DNA of 64,000 nt from Ruminococcus sp. (GTDB lineage: Bacteria; Bacillota; Clostridia; Oscillospirales; Ruminococcaceae). The position numbers and the translations under genes are program-made. Location of the stretch: the NCBI GenBank assembly GCA_017542475.1, contig JAFXXD010000002.1, forward strand, positions 1 to 64,000, read 5' to 3'. This document shows positions 17,513 to 26,749 of the stretch, one piece after another (position 1 is the stretch's first letter; the number at the start of each line of letters is the position of its first letter). The notes beneath the pieces were generated by a model. That model did no database searches and was not told the DNA's origin. It saw only the letters and a program-made list of their open reading frames with translations.

Positions 17513-18973
17513 ATGAGAAAAATTATCGCTGTCCTTGCCGCCGCTGCTCTGCTCGGGACGCTGTGTGCCTGCGAGGACAAGCCTGCTGACAGCGAATCCG
17601 TGGGCGATTTCACAGTCCCCGCGGTGACGGAAGCTGCTCCCGAGCCCGAGCCCGAGGTCGCGACCGAGCTGCCCTTCCGCGAGCTCACCGAGGACGACTT
17701 CGAGCACGTGGATATGCTCCTCGACAATACGGACACCGCTCCGCCGCTGGATATACACGAGGCTGACCTCAGCGGGCTCGACTTCGGGGAGAGGCTCTCT
17801 CCGTGCAAGGCGGAGGACGTGTACGAGAACTACATTGAGAACACCTACGTTGACGGCGAGTGGATAGCTCAGTATAACGCAAAGCTCGAAGAGTGCCTCT
17901 CGACGCCGTGCAGGGGGATGCTCGAAAATGCGGAGTTCGCCGACGGCAAATGCTATATGCTCGTCAATTACGACAACCTCTGCGGCAGCCACGACTGGTC
18001 GATTTTTTCCTATGACATAGGCACGGGCGACCTGAAGGAGCTCGTCAGACACAGCGGGATAGACGATATCCCCAAGTGCCTCACCCTTTCCTATGCACGC
18101 GGAAGGCTGTATTACGACAGCGTCTATCACGTCGATGAGGACGGGAACAAGGTCGAGATATCCTTCAAAGGCAGCTCAAACGGGGCGGGCTATGCTGTAT
18201 TCGGAAGCGGCGAGGCACAGGGACTGAAGAATATGTCCGAGCTCCGTTCCGTGGACGTTGAAAGCGGAGAAGAGGTCAAGGAATGTACGGTCGATGGCGT
18301 TGCTATACTCGGGAGCGAGACCGAAAAAGGGCTTGTAGTGCAGAGATTCGCCGATGACGACACGACTTATTATCAGGAGTTCAACGTCACGACCAAGGAG
18401 CTCGGCGAATGTGACGATTCGGTCCATACGCCCGTGTCAGGAGTAAGATTCTACTGCGACGGCGTGCCCGCCGAGGTGACGGGCGGCTATGTGGACGGCA
18501 AGTACGAGAACGTGGTCATAAAAACGCAGTATTACACCATTCAGACCGACCTCATCAATTTCGACAACGCCTTCCTGTGGAAGGACAGGGCGTGCATCGT
18601 CAGCACGGAGTATGTCGGCACGCAGAACCTGTATACATACGACCTCACCACGGGTGAGCGCCTGAAAATGAGGTGTGACGGCTTCAGTTACAGTAATACC
18701 ATTCAGCTGGAGGACGGTCTGCTGATGGTGAACGCTACCCTCGACGGCTTCTCGAATACGCTCGGGGAGAGGATAGAGTACGTCGAGCCTACGCTCGGTA
18801 TGATATTCCGTATGCAGTCGGGTACGCACTTCCTGTTCGGCAACACCGACGATACCGTCTGCTACATCGCCCTCTCGGGCGAGCCCGACAACTACGCGGG
18901 CAATTACGGCTTCTACAGCAGCCCCGAACAGGGCTTGCCCGATAAGCTGTACTGGTTTAAGACGAAAAAGTGA
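17513..18973 (+). CDS. Large lipoprotein of unknown function
   Basis: 486 residues with a strong AAAGGAGG ribosome site. The signal peptide ends in a lipobox (LGTLCAC), followed by a Pro/Glu-rich tether (PEPEPEVATELP). The rest is rich in beta-strand-like segments with repeated Tyr-Asp words (NYDNLCGSHDWSIFSYDIGTGD, LYTYDLTTGERL), suggesting a six- or seven-bladed propeller. No catalytic motif was seen. It is monocistronic, bounded by repeat-filled spacers. A DUF5050-like propeller is possible but not established. Confidence 0.7.
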   Translation: MRKIIAVLAAAALLGTLCACEDKPADSESVGDFTVPAVTEAAPEPEPEVATELPFRELTEDDFEHVDMLLDNTDTAPPLDIHEADLSGLDFGERLSPCKAEDVYENYIENTYVDGEWIAQYNAKLEECLSTPCRGMLENAEFADGKCYMLVNYDNLCGSHDWSIFSYDIGTGDLKELVRHSGIDDIPKCLTLSYARGRLYYDSVYHVDEDGNKVEISFKGSSNGAGYAVFGSGEAQGLKNMSELRSVDVESGEEVKECTVDGVAILGSETEKGLVVQRFADDDTTYYQEFNVTTKELGECDDSVHTPVSGVRFYCDGVPAEVTGGYVDGKYENVVIKTQYYTIQTDLINFDNAFLWKDRACIVSTEYVGTQNLYTYDLTTGERLKMRCDGFSYSNTIQLEDGLLMVNATLDGFSNTLGERIEYVEPTLGMIFRMQSGTHFLFGNTDDTVCYIALSGEPDNYAGNYGFYSSPEQGLPDKLYWFKTKK

Positions 18974-19312
18974 ATATGAACTGTAGGGGGCGGATATTAT
19001 CCGCCCCTTTCTTTGTGGCGCGGTGTCCGCGCTGCCGATTCGCGCTGTCGCTCGTAAACTCGCTTATTGAAATGAGTGGCGAGTTTATCTCCGCGATTGT
19101 TACCCGCCGAAAGCAGAGTGAGCCGTTTGTACGAAGTGAGCGAGCTTGCGAGCGGCAACGTAGTTCGGGGTTCGGGGAGTGCGCTCCCCGACAGGGTCTG
19201 GGGTGACTCCCCACAGTGTGGGGAGATGTCGCGGAGCGACAGAGGGGACGGGCTGTTCAGCCGCCCCAGCGGAGTCCAGAGGCAGAGCCTCTGGAAAATT
19301 GGTGCAAAATAA
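18974..19312. repeat. Intergenic region with family-A, family-B and family-E elements
   Basis: In order: a family-A hairpin (about 18982-19010, stem GGCGGATA/TATCCGCC); a family-B element (about 19017-19072, hairpin GCGCGG-TGT-CCGCGC then GATTCGCG and CTCGTAAACTCGCTTA); and a family-E element (about 19073-19275) that is the inverted counterpart of 1-150. No gene is supported. Confidence 0.8.
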
Positions 19313-19341
19313 TTGACAGGCGTAATGCGTTATGCTATAAT
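19313..19341 (+). promoter_or_regulatory. Near-consensus promoter of hydrolase-murF-ddl operon
   Basis: TTGACA 19313-19318, a 17-base spacer and TATAAT 19336-19341 with an extended TG motif just before the -10 box. Confidence 0.9.
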
Positions 19342-19407
19342 AAATATGTATATGCGGTCACGCATACATCATATTATATGATACAAAGAGAAAATCGGAG
19401 ACAAGCA

Positions 19408-20181
19408 ATGGTTAAAACTGTTAACGGACTCAACATAAACTACGAGGAAAAGGGCGAGGGCGACCTCATCGTCCTCCTCCACGGCTGGGGCAGCAATATA
19501 AAGCTCTTCGCCAACCTCATCGACCTCCTCGCCAAGAAGTACAAGGTAGTCGCTATGGATATGCCCGGCTTCGGCGGAAGCGACGAGCCGAAAGAGGTCT
19601 GGGACGTCGGCAGCTACGTCGATTTCGTCATCGACTTCATCAAGGACTACGGCGTCAGCGAGGTAATGCTGCTCGGACACAGCTTCGGCGGACGTGTCAT
19701 CATCAAAATGCACAGCCGCGATGACCTGCCCTTCAAGGTGACGAAGGTCATTCTCGTGGACAGCGCGGGCATACTCCCGCCCAAGACCAAGAAAAAGAGC
19801 TGGCGCACGCGCTACTACAAAATGGGCAAGGCGGTGCTCTCGACGGGGATAGCGAAGAAGATCGCTCCCGACGCGCTCGAAAACTTCCGCAAGAAGATGG
19901 GCAGCGCCGACTACGCCGCCGCTTCGCCGATGATGAGACAGGTAATGGTCAAGGTCGTCAACGAGGACCTCGAGCCCTATCTGCCGAATATTAAGTGTCC
20001 CACGCTGCTCGTGTGGGGCGTCAACGACACGGCAACGCCGCTCTCGGACGGCGAGAAAATGGAGAAGCTCATTCCCGACGCGGGACTGGTAAAGCTCGAA
20101 AATGCGGGACATTACTCCTTCCTCGAGCAGCAGTTCATCTTCAACCGTGTGATGTGCTCGTTCATGAAAATTGACCAATAA
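19408..20181 (+). CDS. Alpha/beta-fold hydrolase
   Basis: 257 residues from the ATG at 19408 (CGGAG upstream). A longer frame beginning at 19216 runs through the promoter and is rejected. The fold is clear: HGWGSN oxyanion region (about residue 25), MDMPGFGGSDEP, nucleophile elbow GHSFGG (Ser near 92), acid in LLVWGVNDTATPLSD and the catalytic His in ENAGHYSFLE. It is cytoplasmic and its substrate is unknown. It sits 11 bases before murF, so it may process a cell-wall intermediate, but this is inferred from position only. Confidence 0.88.
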   Translation: MVKTVNGLNINYEEKGEGDLIVLLHGWGSNIKLFANLIDLLAKKYKVVAMDMPGFGGSDEPKEVWDVGSYVDFVIDFIKDYGVSEVMLLGHSFGGRVIIKMHSRDDLPFKVTKVILVDSAGILPPKTKKKSWRTRYYKMGKAVLSTGIAKKIAPDALENFRKKMGSADYAAASPMMRQVMVKVVNEDLEPYLPNIKCPTLLVWGVNDTATPLSDGEKMEKLIPDAGLVKLENAGHYSFLEQQFIFNRVMCSFMKIDQ

Positions 20182-20192
20182 GGAGACTTTTG

Positions 20193-21884
20193 ATGAATAC
20201 GGTCATTTGGCTGATATACGCGGCAGTTACGCTGCTCGCGATAATATTCCTCGGGCTGCGGGAGTTCCATATGCTCCAGCTCAACGGCTACAAGACGCCC
20301 GAGCATTCGTGGTGGATGAAGAAAAACTTCAAGCGCTACATTCTGCCGATAGCGCTGTTTATCGGGCAGTTCGCGCTGCTGATATTCCCGCCGCTGTACA
20401 AGGGAAAGACAGCCCTTGATGAGGCTGTCACCGACGGCAGCGCTCATATCGTCGGCTGGGTGATGAACGACACCAACAAGGCGATATGCTCTGTTATCAT
20501 CGGAGTGCTCTTCGCCGCGAATCTGTTTATCGCTTTTGCGAACAAGCCCGGCAAGAAGTTCAAGAAGCCGTTCAAGTACACGGCGCGCGTGAAGCGTATG
20601 CTCACGACGTTCTTCATTCTCATTGCGATAATCATTGTCGGAGCGTTCTTCGCAGCTGACAGGGTGAACTTCGAGGGAACGCTGAGATTTACGAATGTGC
20701 TGCCGTTCATCTTCGTCGGCTCGGCTCTGTACCTCACGCCTATACTTGTGCCGCTCTCGAACCTCATAAACAAGCCCATTGAAACAGCTATCAACAACTG
20801 GTACATCAACGATGCGAAGAAGAAGCTCGCCGCCATGCCCGACCTCCACAAGGTCGGAATCACGGGCAGCTACGGCAAGACCTCGATGAAGTTCTACCTC
20901 AGCGAGCTGCTGTCCTCGCAGTACGAGACGCTCAAAACGCCCGAGAGCTTCAACACTCCCATGGGCGTGACGATAACCGTCCGCCGCGACTTAAAGCCTA
21001 CGCACGAATACTTCATCTGCGAAATGGGTGCGAGACGCGTACACGAGATAAAGGAGCTCTGCGGGATAGCGAACCCGCACGACGGCATAATCACCTCCGT
21101 CGGACCGCAGCACCTCGAAACGTTCGGCTCTATTGAGAACGTCGTGAATACGAAGTTCGAGCTCGCCGACTGCGTGAAGGCTAACGGCGGCAAAATTTAC
21201 CTCAACTACGACAACGAGCTCATACGCGCGAAGGTCGCTGACTACCCGAACGCCGTCACCTACGGCACGACCGAGGGCAGTATGTGGCGCGGCAGCGACG
21301 TTACCGTTTCCGACCGCGGCACCGAGTTCACGGTGACTGCTCCCGACGGCAAGAGCTGCCGCTTCGGCACGAAGCTCCTCGGCGAGCACAGCGTGCAGAA
21401 TCTCCTCGGAGCTATCGCCTACGCCTGCGGCACGGGAATACCCATGGAAAAGCTCGTTCTTCCCGTCAAGCGTATCGCGGCTGTACCCCATAGATTGCAG
21501 CTCCTCGACAAGGGCGGCGGTGTGACCTACATCGACGACGCCTACAACTCCAACCCGAGCGGCTGCAGAGCGGCTCTCGCGGTGCTCGGGCTGTTCGACG
21601 CCTGCCGCATACTCGTCACCCCGGGAATGGTGGAGCTCGGTGCAAAGCAGGCGGAGCTCAACTTCGAGTTCGGACAGGAAGCCGCGAAGGCTTGCGATTA
21701 TATCGTCCTCGTCGGCAAGGCGCAGACCCAGCCGATATACGACGGTATCAGGGATGCAGGCTTCGATATGGAGAAGGTATACGTCGCGGACGGGCTCAAT
21801 GACGCCCTCGCAAAGGCGAATTCCTACCCCACGGACAAGAAGAAGGTCGTGCTCCTCGAGAACGATTTGCCCGATAATTATTGA
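20193..21884 (+). CDS. murF: Membrane-anchored MurF-type ligase (UDP-MurNAc-tripeptide:D-Ala-D-Ala ligase)
   Basis: 563 residues. An N-terminal part of about 190 residues carries several hydrophobic helices. The Mur ligase core follows, with the ATP loop GITGSYGKTS (near 223), CEMGARRVHEIKELCGIANP, VGPQHLETFGS and the C-terminal DDAYNSNPSG and NDLPDNY motifs. It adds D-Ala-D-Ala to the peptidoglycan precursor. Immediate linkage to ddl supports this. The membrane region is unlike classical soluble MurF but is known from a Firmicute subgroup. The upstream TTG at 20190 is ignored in favour of the ATG at 20193, which has GGAG at a good distance. Confidence 0.88.
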   Translation: MNTVIWLIYAAVTLLAIIFLGLREFHMLQLNGYKTPEHSWWMKKNFKRYILPIALFIGQFALLIFPPLYKGKTALDEAVTDGSAHIVGWVMNDTNKAICSVIIGVLFAANLFIAFANKPGKKFKKPFKYTARVKRMLTTFFILIAIIIVGAFFAADRVNFEGTLRFTNVLPFIFVGSALYLTPILVPLSNLINKPIETAINNWYINDAKKKLAAMPDLHKVGITGSYGKTSMKFYLSELLSSQYETLKTPESFNTPMGVTITVRRDLKPTHEYFICEMGARRVHEIKELCGIANPHDGIITSVGPQHLETFGSIENVVNTKFELADCVKANGGKIYLNYDNELIRAKVADYPNAVTYGTTEGSMWRGSDVTVSDRGTEFTVTAPDGKSCRFGTKLLGEHSVQNLLGAIAYACGTGIPMEKLVLPVKRIAAVPHRLQLLDKGGGVTYIDDAYNSNPSGCRAALAVLGLFDACRILVTPGMVELGAKQAELNFEFGQEAAKACDYIVLVGKAQTQPIYDGIRDAGFDMEKVYVADGLNDALAKANSYPTDKKKVVLLENDLPDNY

Positions 21885-22010
21885 TAATAAGCCGTTAGCT
21901 AATAGCCTTTAGCCATTAGCTTGCGGTATCGCTTCGCGATAAAATCTGAAAATGTATCGAGGAACTATAGCTAACGGCTAATGGCTAACGGCTAAAGGCT
22001 CGAATTATAA
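21885..22010. repeat. Family-C long hairpin (AGCC-TTAGC repeats)
   Basis: Left arm: tandem variants of AGCCGTTAGCTAAT/AGCCATTAGC. Right arm (about 21967-22002): the complementary GCTAACGGCTAATGGCTAAC words. The arms surround a loop with a small hairpin (TATCGCTTCGCGATA). It lies between murF and ddl and may attenuate transcription. Related copies are at 26.75 and 37.73 kb. Confidence 0.85.
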
Positions 22011-22024
22011 AGGAGAGGTTACTT

Positions 22025-23209
22025 ATGAAGATAAACTTAGCGGTAATTTTCGGCGGAAGAAGCGTCGAGCATGAGGTCTCGGTCATCTCCGCAGTTCAGG
22101 CTATGGCAAGCATGGACAAGGAAAAGTACAACATCATCCCCGTCTATATGACCAAGAAGAGCGAATTCTGGACGGGCGAGAAGCTCATGGACATCAACAG
22201 CTTCAAGGATATCCCCGCCCTGCTGAAGGAGTGCACCGAGTGCGTATTCGTCCGCAGCGAGGGCAAGGTCCAGCTCATTCGCCAGAAGATAAAGAAGTTC
22301 GGCTCGAACCTCATCTCCGACGTTGATATCGCGTTCCCGATAGTTCACGGCACCAACGTCGAGGACGGCGCATTGCAAGGTTACCTCCAGACCCTCGACC
22401 TCCCGTATGTGGGCTGCGACGTGCTCGCGAGCGCTGTTGGTATGGACAAATTCGTTATGAAGATACTGCTCAAGGACGCGGGCTTCCCCGTGCTCGACTG
22501 CTGCCGCTTCTCGTCGTTCGACCTCGACAAGATGGACGATATGGTCGCGCAGGTGGAGAGCAAGTTCGGCTACCCCGTGATCGTAAAGCCGATAAACCTC
22601 GGTTCAAGCGTCGGCATCTCCAAGGGCAAGGACAGGGACAGCCTCATCAAGTCCATCGAGGAGGCGTTTGAGTTCGCTGACCGTATCCTCATCGAGCCCT
22701 GCGTCACCAACCTCAAGGAGATAAACTGCTCCGTGCTCGGAGACAGCGAAGCCGCTGAGGCTTCCGTCTGCGAGGAGCCCGTACAGGCGAGCGACGACGA
22801 TATCCTCAGCTATGAGCAGAAGTACGTCGGCGGCGGCAAGGGCGGCAGCAAGGGTATGGCTACGCTGAAGAGAAAGATACCCGCTGACATCACTCCCGAG
22901 CAGGACGAGTTCATCAGAAAGACCGCGGTTGACGCCTTCCGCTACCTCGGCTGCAACGGCGTTACGCGTATCGACTTCATGATAGATATGGACTCCGACA
23001 AGGTCTACATCAACGAGATAAACACGATACCGGGCTCGCTCGCGTTCTACCTGTGGGAGCCCAAGGGCGTGAAGTACCGCGAGCTCCTCGAGCGTATGAT
23101 ACAGCTCGCTATGAAGCGCCACAGACAGTCCGCGAAGATAAACTACACATTCGACACGAATATCCTCTCTATGGGAGGAAGCTTCGGCTCGAAGGGAAGC
23201 AAGAGATAA
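22025..23209 (+). CDS. ddl: D-alanine-D-alanine ligase
   Basis: A 394-residue ATP-grasp ligase that makes the D-Ala-D-Ala used by the MurF just upstream. It contains VIFGGRSVEHEVSVISA (N-terminal signature), GCDVLASAVGMDK, IVKPINLGSSVGISK, the omega-loop EQKYVGGG (the Lys-Tyr expected for D-Ala rather than D-lactate specificity) and INEINTIPGSLAFYLW. A Ser/Gly-rich C-terminal tail exceeds the usual length by about 25 residues. GAGAGG lies upstream of the ATG. Confidence 0.96.
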   Translation: MKINLAVIFGGRSVEHEVSVISAVQAMASMDKEKYNIIPVYMTKKSEFWTGEKLMDINSFKDIPALLKECTECVFVRSEGKVQLIRQKIKKFGSNLISDVDIAFPIVHGTNVEDGALQGYLQTLDLPYVGCDVLASAVGMDKFVMKILLKDAGFPVLDCCRFSSFDLDKMDDMVAQVESKFGYPVIVKPINLGSSVGISKGKDRDSLIKSIEEAFEFADRILIEPCVTNLKEINCSVLGDSEAAEASVCEEPVQASDDDILSYEQKYVGGGKGGSKGMATLKRKIPADITPEQDEFIRKTAVDAFRYLGCNGVTRIDFMIDMDSDKVYINEINTIPGSLAFYLWEPKGVKYRELLERMIQLAMKRHRQSAKINYTFDTNILSMGGSFGSKGSKR

Positions 23210-23216
23210 AGCTCAG

Positions 23217-23420
23217 GTGTAGGGGCTGATGCCCACATCAGCCCGTAAAAAATGTGGGCTGCCAACATCAACCTGTTGATAATTTGCGGGTCGATGAGGG
23301 CATCGACCCCTACAAAACAGGACTGTAGGAGCGCATTCCGTGCGCCCGAATAAAGCGGAAATTAAAACCGACGGGCGAGCGGAACTCGCCCCTACATTAA
23401 ATTCCGAATTCCGCATTCCG
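23217..23420. repeat. Cluster of family-A hairpin repeats
   Basis: At least four units with distinct stems (GGCTGATG/CATCAGCC, GGGTCGATG/CATCGACCC, GGAGCGCA/TGCGCCC, GGGCGAG/CTCGCCC), several sharing the TGTAGGGG/CCCCTACA ends. They are followed by a short repeated AATTCCG word before the acetyltransferase ribosome site. Confidence 0.8.
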
Positions 23421-23449
23421 AATTACGAATCAATAAAGGAGGGTTAATT

Positions 23450-24097
23450 ATGACCGAAAAGGAAAAACAGCAGGCAGGAGAGCTCTACCTCTCTGCCGAC
23501 CCCGAGCTCAAAGCAGAGCGCGTAAAGGCTAAGAAGCTCTGTGCCGACTACAACGCAATTGAGTACAACGACTACCAGAAGAGAGAGCGTCTGCTCGACA
23601 GGCTCGTTGCTCTGCGCGGCGAGAACACCGTCATCGAGGCGAATTTCTTCTGCGACTACGGCTACAACATCATCATCGGCGACAACTTCTACGCCAATCA
23701 CAACCTCGTTATCCTTGACTGCGCGGAGGTCACATTCGGCAACAACGTGTTCATCGGTCCGAACTGCGGCTTCTATACGGCGGGACATCCTATCGATGCG
23801 GCTCAGCGCAACAGCGGACTTGAGTACGCGAAGCCGATAAAGGTCGGCAGCGACGTGTGGATAGGCGGAAATGTCTGCGTTATGCCCGGCGTTACAATCG
23901 GCGATAACGTTGTTATCGGCGGCGGAAGCGTCGTTACCGAGGATATACCCTCGGGAGTGGTCGCTGCGGGCAATCCGTGCAGGGTCATAAGAAAGATAGA
24001 CGGCGAAAAGCCCTCCGAGGCAAAGGCTGAGGCTGCCGAGCAGTCCGCAAAGCCCGCCGAGAAGAAGGTCATCGTAAAGAAGGCTGAAAAGAAGTAA
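23450..24097 (+). CDS. Maltose/galactoside-type O-acetyltransferase
   Basis: 215 residues. The N-terminal Mac domain (KQQAGELYLSADPEL) leads into a left-handed beta-helix of hexapeptide repeats (IIIGDNFYANHNLVILDCA, VFIGPNCGFYTAGH, DVWIGGNVCVMPGVTIGDN) with the acetyl-CoA site and catalytic His in YTAGHPID. It would be cytoplasmic, active on sugars or sugar nucleotides. The last 35 residues are a Lys/Ala/Glu-rich extension not needed for the fold. It has a GGAGG ribosome site. Confidence 0.9.
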   Translation: MTEKEKQQAGELYLSADPELKAERVKAKKLCADYNAIEYNDYQKRERLLDRLVALRGENTVIEANFFCDYGYNIIIGDNFYANHNLVILDCAEVTFGNNVFIGPNCGFYTAGHPIDAAQRNSGLEYAKPIKVGSDVWIGGNVCVMPGVTIGDNVVIGGGSVVTEDIPSGVVAAGNPCRVIRKIDGEKPSEAKAEAAEQSAKPAEKKVIVKKAEKK

Positions 24098-24138
24098 GGG
24101 ACTTGACAGGCTGTGCGTCCGCGAGCGAAAACGCCGCG

Positions 24139-24180
24139 CACCTGACGGTCATCAATTAGTATTTATCCGAAAAAAACGAC
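24139..24180 (+). promoter_or_regulatory. Bipartite motif upstream of lysR, shared with purB
   Basis: CACCTGACG (24139-24147), ten bases, then AGTATTTATCCGAAAAAAAC (24158-24177). The same two blocks with an eleven-base gap lie upstream of purB at 25193-25232. The position suits an operator. Confidence 0.5.
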
Positions 24181-24200
24181 AGCGTACAGAGAGGATCACT

Positions 24201-25142
24201 ATGAATACTCTGCACTTCAAATATGCGGTCGAGATAGAGAAAACACGCTCTATCACGCAGGCTGCCGAAAATCTCTATATGGCTCAGCCGAACCTCAGCA
24301 AGGCTATCAAGGAGCTCGAAAACTCGCTCGGTATCACGATATTCAGACGCACCTCCAAGGGCGTCATACCGACCGATCAGGGTATGAAGTTCCTTGCCTG
24401 CGCAAAGCAGGTGCTTATGCAGATTGACAATATGGAGGCTATCGGCTCGCCCGACAAGCCGAAAGAGCGCAAAATGCGCATATCCGTGCCCCGCGCGGGC
24501 TACATCTCGAAGGCTTTGTCGGAGTTCATCGCCGCGTCGGACGCCTCCGACGATATGGAGGTCTACTTCTGCGAGACGAATTCCCTGCGCACGATAGAGA
24601 ACGTCCGCGAAAACGGCTATAACTTTGGCATAATCCGCTTCAATGCGGCTCACGAGAAATACTTCACCGACTACCTCGCCGAGAAGAACATCGAGGCTCA
24701 GCTTCTGTGGGAGTTCGAGGCGCTGGCGGTGATGTCCGCCGAGCACCCCGCCGCGAATGACGAGCTCAGCTACGGCGAGCTCTCGGCGCACTATGCCGAG
24801 GTCGCTCAGGGCGACGACGCTGTGCCCTATCTGCCGAGCGCCGCCGAGAAGCTCTTCGAGCGCAACCGTCCCGCCGATACGAAGGTGAGGCGCGTGTATA
24901 TGTTCGACCGCGGAAGTGCGCTCGATTTCCTGCTGACAGTGCCGACCTCGTTTATGCTCGATTCGCCCGTTCCCGAAAGCCTCTGCGGCAAGTACGGGCT
25001 CGTGCAGAAGAGGTGCGGATTCGCGGACAACTGCTTCCGCGATATGCTGATATTCTCAGCGGGCAGGAAGCTGTCACAGAGCGAGCTCGCGCTTGTCAAC
25101 AAGCTCTACGAAGCCCGCAACGAAGCGGCTTATATGAGATGA
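24201..25142 (+). CDS. LysR-family transcriptional regulator
   Basis: 313 residues. The N-terminal winged helix-turn-helix (residues 3-62: FKYAVEIEKTRSITQAAENL then QPNLSKAIKELENSLGI and FRRTSKGVIPTDQG) is the family signature. An effector-binding periplasmic-protein-like domain follows (about 90-300). It may control itself and the following purB through the duplicated motif at 24139 and 25193. The effector is unknown. Confidence 0.92.
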   Translation: MNTLHFKYAVEIEKTRSITQAAENLYMAQPNLSKAIKELENSLGITIFRRTSKGVIPTDQGMKFLACAKQVLMQIDNMEAIGSPDKPKERKMRISVPRAGYISKALSEFIAASDASDDMEVYFCETNSLRTIENVRENGYNFGIIRFNAAHEKYFTDYLAEKNIEAQLLWEFEALAVMSAEHPAANDELSYGELSAHYAEVAQGDDAVPYLPSAAEKLFERNRPADTKVRRVYMFDRGSALDFLLTVPTSFMLDSPVPESLCGKYGLVQKRCGFADNCFRDMLIFSAGRKLSQSELALVNKLYEARNEAAYMR

Positions 25143-25192
25143 GCCGAGAAATACGGGTATCTGAGTTTCGGGGCAATTACACGAATGTCCGA

Positions 25193-25237
25193 CACCTGAC
25201 GACCGCCCCAAAAGTTATTTATCCGAAAAAACAACAG
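25193..25237 (+). promoter_or_regulatory. Bipartite motif upstream of purB, shared with lysR
   Basis: CACCTGACG (25193-25201), eleven bases, then AGTTATTTATCCGAAAAAAC (25213-25232). Compare 24139-24180. It lies about 45 bases ahead of the purB start. Confidence 0.5.
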
Positions 25238-25277
25238 ATATTTATGCGCGTATGCGCTGAAAAGGAGTTTTTATAAA

Positions 25278-26717
25278 ATGAGCGATAACAAGAACAGCTA
25301 CGAGAGTCCATTCTGCACACGCTATGCAAGTGAGGAGATGCAGTACATCTTCTCCGCAGACAAGAAATTCACCACATGGCGCAAGCTGTGGGTCGCACTG
25401 GCAAGAGCCGAGATGAAGCTCGGTCTGCCCGTGACGGAGGCGCAGGTGAAGCAGCTCGAGGAGCATATCAACGACATAGACTACGAAGCTGCCGAGGCGA
25501 GAGAGCGTATCACCCGCCACGACGTTATGGCTCACGTGTTCACATACGGACAGGCTTGTCCCGACGCTGCGGGCATTATCCACCTCGGTGCGACGTCCTG
25601 CTATGTCGGCGACAACACCGACGTCATCATCATGCGCGACGCGCTCTATGTGGTGCGCCGCAAGCTCCTCAACGTAATGAGCAACCTCGCAAAGTTCGCG
25701 GACGAGTACAAGAATATGCCCTGTCTCGCTTATACTCACCTCCAGCCCGCACAGCTCACAACTGTCGGCAAGAGAGCGACACTGTGGCTCAATGAGCTCC
25801 TTATGGACTTCCAAGATCTCGAATACCGTATCTCGACCCTCAAGCTCCTCGGAAGCAAGGGCACGACGGGTACGCAGGCTTCGTTTATGGAGCTCTTCGA
25901 GGGCGATACCGATAAGATAAAGCAGCTCGAGAAGATGATAGCCGAGGAAATGGGCTTTGATGCGGTAGTTCCCGTGTCGGGACAGACCTACTCGCGCAAG
26001 ATGGATTCAAAGGTTCTCGAAGTCCTCAGCGATATAGCGCAGTCCGCGAGCAAGTTCTCGAACGATATGCGCATACTCCAGTCCTTCAAGGAGATGGAGG
26101 AGCCCCGCGAGAAGAAGCAGATAGGCTCGTCCGCGATGGCATACAAGCGCAATCCCATGCGCTGTGAGCGTATAACCTCGCTCGCACGCTACGTGATGAT
26201 AGACAGCCTCAATCCTGCATTCACGGCGGGTACCCAGTGGTTCGAGAGAACGCTCGACGACTCCGCAAACAAGCGTATCAGCGTTGCCGAGGCTTTCCTC
26301 GGAGTTGACGCTATCCTCAACATTATGATGAACGTCACCGACGGTCTTGTTGTCTACCCCGAGATGATCCGCCGCCGCGTTATGGCGGAGCTCCCCTTTA
26401 TGGCGAGCGAGAACATTATGATGGACGCCGTAAAGAAGGGCGGCAACCGTCAGGAGCTCCACGACCGCATTATGGATTACTCAATGGAGGCGGGCGCGAA
26501 TGTAAAGGTTCGCGGACTGGACAACAACCTCTGCGAGCTCATCGAGGCTGACCCGATGTTTATGGTCACGAAGGAGGAGCTGGAGGCTGTGCTCAAGCCC
26601 GAGAATTACGTCGGCAGAAGCCCTCAGCAGGTGGACGAGTTCCTCGCGGAGTGCATCAACCCCATTCTTGAAGCGAACAAGGACCTCCTCGGCGAGAACT
26701 TCGAGATGAAGAACTGA
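25278..26717 (+). CDS. purB: Adenylosuccinate lyase
   Basis: A 479-residue fumarase/aspartase-superfamily enzyme that cleaves SAICAR and adenylosuccinate in purine synthesis. Key blocks: ERITRHDVMAHV (catalytic His region), HLGATSCYVGDNTD, YTHLQPAQLTTVGKR and the flexible signature loop GSSAMAYKRNPMRCERI. Full length. AAAGGAG ribosome site. Preceded by a motif also present upstream of the LysR gene. Confidence 0.97.
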   Translation: MSDNKNSYESPFCTRYASEEMQYIFSADKKFTTWRKLWVALARAEMKLGLPVTEAQVKQLEEHINDIDYEAAEARERITRHDVMAHVFTYGQACPDAAGIIHLGATSCYVGDNTDVIIMRDALYVVRRKLLNVMSNLAKFADEYKNMPCLAYTHLQPAQLTTVGKRATLWLNELLMDFQDLEYRISTLKLLGSKGTTGTQASFMELFEGDTDKIKQLEKMIAEEMGFDAVVPVSGQTYSRKMDSKVLEVLSDIAQSASKFSNDMRILQSFKEMEEPREKKQIGSSAMAYKRNPMRCERITSLARYVMIDSLNPAFTAGTQWFERTLDDSANKRISVAEAFLGVDAILNIMMNVTDGLVVYPEMIRRRVMAELPFMASENIMMDAVKKGGNRQELHDRIMDYSMEAGANVKVRGLDNNLCELIEADPMFMVTKEELEAVLKPENYVGRSPQQVDEFLAECINPILEANKDLLGENFEMKN

Positions 26718-26749
26718 GCGGGGAGCGCTCAGAGCTCAGAAATGAGGTT

